A stretch of 64,000 nucleotides of DNA from Cichorium intybus (lineage: Eukaryota; Streptophyta; Magnoliopsida; Asterales; Asteraceae). Of this stretch, positions 56,101 through 64,000 are shown in pieces. The translations under genes were made by a program, and so were the position numbers. The notes beneath the pieces are model-generated. The model was not told where the DNA came from, made no database searches, and saw nothing but the letters and a program-made list of their open reading frames with translations. Each line of letters opens with the position of its first letter. Position 1 is the first letter of the stretch. The stretch spans positions 79,467,382 through 79,531,381 of the forward strand of contig CM042016.1 in the NCBI GenBank assembly GCA_023525715.1, written 5' to 3'.

Positions 56101-57759
56101 TTTCATCCATTCCCCTTCCGGTGATAACACTGTAACACTTTTATTTCTGCAATCCACGTTAGCATAATTTGTCGCTAACCAATCCATTCCCATAATTATA
56201 CCAAACTCGTTGGTAGTCATCGGCTTCAAATCTATAGGGAAAACGGTCCCGTAGATTTTAAGCTGACAACCTTCCATATGTTCAGAAACCCAGACATACC
56301 GGCCATCTGCTATAGCTACTTCTAAACTTTCATCCATCGGGGTTAAAGGTACATTCAGGCGAGGCAATAAAGATTCCGATACAAAACAGTGGGTGGCTCC
56401 CGGATCAAAGATAACATATACAGGTATGGTATTGAGAGTGAAAATACCTGTCACCACATCGGTCTTCTCACGGGCTTCTTCCACAGTCATCTGGAAAGCT
56501 CGCGAGGCTATCGGTCGTCCCCTGTTCTTCGGTTCTTCTTTCTTCCCGCCCTGTTCAATCCTGGGTCTGTCACTGATCGCTATAGACTTCAACTCGGGAC
56601 AGTTCAGGCGAAGATGATCCGTAGCTCCACACTGGAAACACCTACGTTCCGCCCGACAGTTGTAAACATCATGCCCCGGTTTTCCACAATTTCGACAACT
56701 TGTGGGCGTAGTGTTGACCCGGCAACTCCCGGAGTGCCATTTTCGACATTTTTCACACCATTTTCTATCGTCTCTTTGACTTTTACCCTTAGATCCGGAT
56801 TGCTGTGACTTTTTCTGAGGCGTCCAACCTTGGTCTTCCGCCTTTCGTTTCGTTTCCAAGACTTTCTTTTCATCTTCCTGTCTCTTCAGTTCTGTTTCTC
56901 GTTCCGTGGTTCGATCCACCACTTGTCGAAAATTAGTTAATTTCAACGGTTGTACAACTTCTCTAATTCGGGTTGTCAACCCCCGAACATACTTGTCGAT
57001 CTTTCTCTTTTCAGTGTAGATATGGTGTTCTGCAAACCGAGCTTTCTCCAGAAAACTAAGAGTATATTCCTGAACAGATCGGGAACCCTGTTCCAAATGC
57101 AGGAATTCATCCTCCAGCTTCTGAATAGCAACTTCCGAGCAATATTCTTCATTAAACTTTGTCTTGAATTGCTCCCAAAGTATCGATTGGGACGAATCAA
57201 GATCCAGTGATTTATAGTAGGTTTGCCACTAATGTAAAGCACCGCTTGTAAGTTGATTCGTGGCAAATTCCACTTTATCTTCATCCGCACACTTGCTTAC
57301 TCGGAACACCTTTTCCATATGCATGATCCATTCCATAGCTTTGACTGGATCATCTGTCCCCGAAAATTCCTTTGGTTTACAACCAAGAAACGATTTATAC
57401 GTACACCCAACTTTCCTTGCAGAGGCTTCCCCACCTTGTGTTTCCTTCACTGCCCGGGCTCTACTTTCTCCCTGACTTTCGTTTTCTAGCTGCCTGTCAT
57501 GAACACTTTTTGCGGCTTCCTCAGTAGGATCCGGATTTGCACTTGGGTTGGGATTGCCACTCGGGTTGGGGTTGTTCGATAATACATGCATCATCTGCCT
57601 AACCACTTCTTCCACAATGGCTCGTATATCAGGTGGATTTTGTCCCACCGGTTCCCTTGCTGGTGCTCTTCGCCCAACAGAGCCGCGTGACCTAGCTGGT
57701 CCACTTCTTGCAGTTCCACGTGAATTCACACCAGTAGGATTGCTTCGTGTATTTCTCAT
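53149..57759 (-). pseudogene. E8 Gag-Pol polyprotein with chromodomain (one nonsense codon)
   Basis: One frame from ATG at 57759 to 53149, about 1,536 codons, broken only by TAG at 57229-57231, probably a former Trp. Gag core lies around 57450-56900. Two CX2CX4HX4C knuckles follow (CRNCGKPGHDVYNC and CFQCGATDHLRLNC). The protease motif reads DPGAT (56392-56406), where Ser or Thr is classical. RT has MPFGITNAP and catalytic VFIDDILVYS. RNase H has YSDAS, ELAAVVLAL and YTDHKSL. The integrase zinc domain is HPGSTKLYR ... CLTC, with core TMDFVT, SDRDSRF and QSERTIQTLE. After the GPF/Y segment is the chromodomain (VLDRKIRQLRNKKISMVKVL), which in this clade guides insertion into heterochromatin. 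Confidence 0.93.
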
Positions 57760-57896
57760 ACTTCAAAATTTCAACAAACCGTTAGATTACATATATAATA
57801 ACAAACTTATATATATCAAACAGTCCAATTGTCCGTGTTTCTCTCAAGGTTTAAGTCCAGGGATCTAATCTAAGACACCAAGTTCTCTTAAACCTC

Positions 57897-57909
57897 GGCT
57901 CTGATACCA
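57897..57909 (-). other. E8 primer binding site
   Basis: ggctctgatacca on the plus strand, an exact initiator-Met-tRNA complement, 3 bp from the 5' LTR. Confidence 0.9.
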
Positions 57910-57912
57910 ACT

Positions 57913-59730
57913 TGTAACACCCGACTTATTAACAAAAACACCCCAAAAATTTTTCATTTTTCAAACCCAATATTTTACAATAAAAACCATAAGTAGGGGT
58001 ATTAGTTAACAAATACGAGTACAAGTGTATCACGAAGTACAATACATAAATATTATACATTTTTCAAGCCGGGTATTACTTCAACGCTAAGTCCTCAGTC
58101 ACGGACTTTATCTTTTCCCTTAGCAGGGTCACGCTCACCTGCAGGGACATATCAAACAAACCGTGAGCTACAAGCCCAATGAGTAATCAAGCAAGCAGAT
58201 AAACATATACAAGAGTAAATTAACAATTAAACTCTTAAACAATTTCTGTCCCAAAATCATGGTCATCATTGACCACACCATAATCATAGCCATACAGGCT
58301 GCATCTAATATCATAGCCCAAAGGCCACATCGGAGACATAGCCCGAAGGCCGCACCGGAGTCATAGCCAACAAGGCCGTACCATTTAATATCAAAGATAA
58401 TAATCTTTGCCAACAAGACTGCACCATTTAGAATTACAATTCAAATGTCATGTCCGTATAATACTCGGGTACTCTACCCTTGTACCTTATTCAACTACTT
58501 TAAGTAGTGCCACTGTAATCACCATATATCATACTAGATATAGTCAAGATTACTCACCTGAAATATTATTACAACTAGCTTTTGTTGTTCATTGCTTTCC
58601 GATATGATCTGTAGAATTTTGTCCCGCACCTATAATTCAATCATTTTCAACATGATTATAGGTTAATACCCATTTCAACTAACTCTAATACACTAGAGTT
58701 CAATAAAACATTGTTACAAACAATGCCTAGTTAATAAACTCTCCGTTTACTAACTTTATATAAATTTTACTATTCACCGGGACATTCGGATCGGTCTACA
58801 GTGCCCCCGAGGAGTCGGAAACTCAGTCTAAAAATTTTCCCAAACTTTTCAGACCATAATACACCTATGTTTCAAATTTGGGCTTAATCGGATAAGCAAC
58901 GCAAAAGATAGCATTTCAAAGTTTCTGTCCAGGGTCTGTCCACAGGCGCGCCGCGCCTGGCTAGGGGCGCACCGCGCCCAGCGCCTGTGCAGACTTCCTG
59001 TCCAGTCGCGATTTTCACTGTAGCATGCAGTTTTCTCATATTAAGTGCTTATTTTTGATCTTAATCGTTTGGGGTTTGTTCCTAGGCTAAAACCTTACAT
59101 TTTAACAAGGTTTTTAACCATCAAAACACCCTCAATCATCCATACTAAGAATTAGGGTTCTTAGTTTTAACAACCCCAATTCTTCAATTTTATCATTTAT
59201 AACATCCTACTTCCATTTTGTTGAGTTAAGCTCTTACTAACATGGCTTAATGGAAGTATTTCCTCAATCTAATCACTCAATTACAACTGTAATTGCAGTT
59301 TTTGAGTTCTACAAAACTCACCAAGAATAACAATCAAGAACTTGGAAACTTACCTCAAATTCTTCCAATTATGCCCTTTTTAGACAAGGATCACAATCCA
59401 AGCTTCAAACCTTCAAGAACTTCAACTCCTCTGCAGAAATTCAGCCACAAGAAACTTCCCGTAACTCTCAAAATTCTGCACACAAGTCTTGCTTATATAT
59501 TTCCAGAAATTACACTTTGGTCCTTGAAGTTGCATTTCTCAAAGTTTTGCCACAAATAACACAATTTATGACAAATAATCAACTTTTATAACATTTTAAG
59601 TCCAAGACTTAGAATATTATTACAAAACAAGTCCTTTTCTGTCCAAATGACCAAATTACCCTTTTGAGGTAAAATGACCATTTTGCCCTTTTTATTATAA
59701 TTATATAATAAATACATTTTTGGCGTTACA
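57913..59730 (-). repeat. E8 5' LTR
   Basis: Same length as the 3' LTR with about ten base differences. Minus-strand TATA word at 59492-59502. Confidence 0.93.
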
Positions 59731-59735
59731 TATTT

Positions 59736-60121
59736 AAACTAGAAAACGTTACTAAACTTAGGGCCATTATAAGGGCCCTTATCACCATAATAACTAAATA
59801 AATGAAGCTTTAAATCCGTTTTTCTTGGTCCCCACACCTTGAAGTATCATCCCTTCATCATGCCATCCATCATACACCTCTCTCATGCATCCATACATCA
59901 TCTCCATGACAGCCACATTCGCTAGCTTACCAATCTTTCCATTAACAGCCCTAACTTGCCTGATCTTGATTTGAATCCATGCTTGCATGCACCAACGCCA
60001 AGTCATTCCGCATGTGTTGTTACAGCCCAAACTCCTATCATTTTGCACCATATTTTTATTCCAAACAACCAAGATTCCCTTGTATTCAATTATAGAGCTT
60101 GAGCCATTCCAATTCGTATCA
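59736..60121 (-). repeat. E7 inverted LTR3, outer (U3) part
   Basis: Reverse complement of the first part of the E7 LTR, ending exactly at the U3 first base (plus-strand ...attcgtatca). The open frame at 59794-60159 on the minus strand is the U3-encoded C-terminus, without its upstream part. Confidence 0.92.
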
Positions 60122-60137
60122 CATTTTAAAAAATGTA

Positions 60138-60499
60138 GGGAAAATTCCAAAAAAGACACGAACTTTTATAAAAAAATGATTTTGACACTGTGTTTTTTTT
60201 CAATTAAAACACTAAGTTTTCAATTTTTTCAAATTAAGTCACTATGTTTTCAATTTTGACACTCGAGTGCCACGTTTGCATGCCACGTCAGCGTCACATC
60301 ATCAAAGACTGACATGTCATCATGCCACGTCAGCTGACTACCGGGTTGACCGGTCAAATTGTCAAAATTGAAACCAAATTGAAAACATAGTGACTTAATT
60401 GAAAAAAAATTGAAAACTTAGTGACTTAATTGAAAAAAAATAACACAGTGTCAAAATCCAAATTTTTTGAAAAGTTAGTGTCTTTTATGAAATTTGCCC
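60138..60499. mobile_element. TA-flanked foldback MITE (362 bp)
   Basis: Ends gggaaaattccaaaaaagac and gtcttttatgaaatttgccc are imperfect inverted repeats flanked by TA on both sides. Most of the length is two opposed arms (aattaagtcactatgttttc against gaaaacatagtgacttaatt) around a CG-containing centre. TA flanks suggest a Tc1/mariner-like mover, but the TIR was not matched to a known family. Relatives at 39775-40125 and 39046-39156. Confidence 0.8.
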
Positions 60500-62210
60500 T
60501 ATTATTATCTTTAATCTAATTTAAAAGGTTCCATAAATTATAAGGGAGTTTTATTCAATAATATTACCACTTAAGATCATCTTGTCATTCGTTATAACCT
60601 CACATTTAAAACCGATAACAACTGGAGTTACAACAGTAGCATTTGCTGTGTTTCCGTAATTTGCCATGCTCTAAACGCACGAATAACCATTTTTAGTGTT
60701 GTGTTTTGTTCAAAATATAAACTTATCAATCATTCGTGAATAATAATTTGGTGGGATTTTTTAGCGATCGCATCGAGTTTGTCATTCATCGATTAAAATG
60801 TTTTTGTCATTATTCTTATTGTGTTTTATTCTAATCATTCGTGAAAAATAATATAAAGAGATCTTTTACCTATCATAGGAATCAGCTATATCACCTCCAT
60901 CCCCAAATCAAAAGTACCACAATTGTGATAAGAGGATGCAATATTATTGATAGTACTAACTCGAACTTTATTTCTTGATTTAAACATTTTTGAGGTGGCC
61001 TGCGTGCATTAAAGTTATTGCTTGATGATATGGAGTCACAACAATTCTGATTTATCACCTTCGTCACCACCATCATTAGAATATGAAGTGGTGCGTATTG
61101 CTCATAACATTGTTGACTTCGTTTCGACTTTCAACATTTGCGAGGCCGCTTGTGTAACTTAGAGATCTCATTGTTGGCCTCAGAAGTTGAAGAAATTTGA
61201 TAGTTAGTCATTTGATATGATAAAGTTCAATAGTTCAATGGAAAGAACTGAAGTCGCACGTATGATGAATCCACCATTAGCAGAGCAAATCATATTAACT
61301 AACAATGTTATGAACTTAACTAGTAAGTTACATGGAACTCTTTGATCTTTACTATGAGCCCGTCATGATGGCTTCGCAAGTCCTTGACAAGTTTCAACGT
61401 GCCATGCACTTGTATCGTTCTTGTAGAGTTTAAATTCATAACATCAGTGTACCTTGTTGATTTATGTAACATGTTTTCCAGTTTAGTATATGTATGGTTA
61501 ACATAATTTCCATTACACAGAAGCCAAACTACAAGTCAGTACTACAAACATCATTTTATTTATTTAAATCATACATAAGACAATAACTCGATGTTTGGTG
61601 TTTTGGATCCTTACTCGATGAACCGAGTATTGACATAATGGTTGGTAGTGGAGACTGACAACTTGGAGTATGCCTTTTTATGGCATCAACTACAGGTTTT
61701 CTCCTTTTGCTTCTCTCCTTTTTTATGGCTTGACATTTGTCTATCAATCGTGGTCTAACAATCATCACTTCCATCAGTATCTCCACTCGGATGAATGCGT
61801 GATCAGAATAACTATTTCACTGTATGTCTTTCGATATACTTCAGCAGTGAAGCACGACCATACAATATTGTTGCACTCTTAATAATTTAAGCCTAACAAA
61901 GTCGTTACCAAATTACTACAAGGTTTTTCTTAAAACACTGTCACTTTCTACAACGTATTTGGATTTGTATCCACGAGACTGTTTCCTATGATGATCATGT
62001 ACTTCAAACAAGTGGCATGCCATAAGAAAACAAGTCCACATTGACGAATTTATCACTCGCCTCTTTAATTTATCACCCCGAGCTTCTCGTATTGGCCTCC
62101 TTCCTATTGGTTAGTTGTGGTACAACATCACAGATCAGATCTCATTCATCCTCAGACATCCCAATAAAAGTTTGACCAAAAGGTCAAGCCAAATAAAAGA
62201 TGCACATAAT
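60500..62210. other. Decayed intergenic sequence
   Basis: No ORF above 76 codons and none with a recognisable domain. No RNA gene or terminal-repeat element seen. Confidence 0.55.

Positions 62211-64000
<1,790 letters not shown>

Larger units (their letters stand above)
51295..59730 (-). mobile_element. E8: young Ty3-Gypsy chromovirus (Tekay/Del-like), TSD tattt
   Basis: Two 1,818-bp LTRs (51295-53112, 57913-59730) flank a full minus-strand gag-pol. TSD tattt at 51290-51294 and 59731-59735. Primer site 57897-57909 and purine tract next to 53113. By-eye LTR differences are about 10 in 1,818 bp, so insertion is recent. The PR-RT-RH-IN order plus a C-terminal chromodomain marks a chromovirus. 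Only one nonsense codon separates it from an intact frame. Confidence 0.95.
46874..60121 (+). mobile_element. E7: LTR retroelement with U3 ends at both termini (inverted third LTR), TSD cattt
   Basis: Left end is the start of a plus-strand LTR (tgatacgaatt). Right end is the start of the same LTR on the minus strand (aattcgtatca). The 5-bp duplication cattt is at 46869-46873 and 60122-60126. Inside are LTR1 (46874-47853), primer site, 2-kb internal region, LTR2 (49911-50806, last 89 bp missing), a 29-bp patchwork and LTR3 in reverse (50836-51294 plus 59736-60121), which is split by E8. A normal element would end at LTR2's U5. Joining the flanks across the insertion rebuilds the local AT-rich repeat, which supports one insertion event. 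Internal coding is a single unfamiliar frame without pol. Confidence 0.85.

Noticed and set aside
53569..57868. Several plus-strand ORFs of 60-139 codons inside E8
   Set aside because: They are antisense shadows of the intact minus-strand gag-pol.

Overview
This window looks like nuclear DNA of a flowering plant. It is AT-rich and contains one five-exon gene with GT..AG introns and plant-type proteins, and it is packed with Ty1-Copia and Ty3-Gypsy LTR retrotransposons and small TIR elements. The element families resemble those of Asteraceae such as lettuce; that placement is a guess from memory, not a search result. Only two genes look like functional host genes. About four fifths of the window is transposon-derived.

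Layout. (1) 1-26652: a SIRE-like Copia element (E1, + strand) whose 5' LTR is cut by the window edge. It has gag-pol plus a long extra ORF between pol and the 3' LTR. E1 is split in its integrase domain by a second Copia element (E2, 5249-18336, TSD gtttt). The 3' LTR of E2 is split by a third, minus-strand Copia element (E3, 9378-18253, TSD cataa). This is a clean three-level nest. (2) 26653-33009: E4, a minus-strand, recently moved, non-autonomous SIRE-like element that carries only a coiled-coil gag segment and a protease stub. (3) 33010-38920: a decayed Copia remnant (E5) with a 3' LTR, interrupted by a Gypsy-type solo LTR (35821-37503, TSD ttgtc). (4) 38921-45000: a gene island. It holds a six-TM membrane protein gene (41203-42156, +) and a peroxisomal 2,4-dienoyl-CoA reductase gene (43465-44811, -, five exons). 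Several MITEs surround them, including two hAT-like ones with 8-bp TSDs. (5) 45639-46873: AT-rich tandem repeats. (6) 46874-60121: an unusual retroelement (E7). Both outer ends are U3 ends of LTRs in opposite orientation, yet the whole is flanked by one 5-bp TSD (cattt). Its single long ORF is of unknown function and runs into the 3' LTR. The inverted third LTR is split by a young, nearly intact Tekay/Del-like Gypsy element (E8, 51295-59730, TSD tattt). (7) 60122-64000: a 362-bp TA-flanked MITE, decayed sequence, a partial Gypsy-type LTR and an (AT)50 microsatellite.

How it fits together: the two host genes are unrelated housekeeping-type genes, each with a MITE a few hundred bases or less upstream. 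The retroelements form a layered record. By-eye LTR divergence is about 5% for E1 and E2, about 1.3% for E3, and below 1% for E4 and E8, which agrees with the nesting order. The best candidate for something undescribed is E7: a U3-U3 'hairpin-ended' retrotransposon integration combined with an unfamiliar ORF that uses the LTR as coding sequence.
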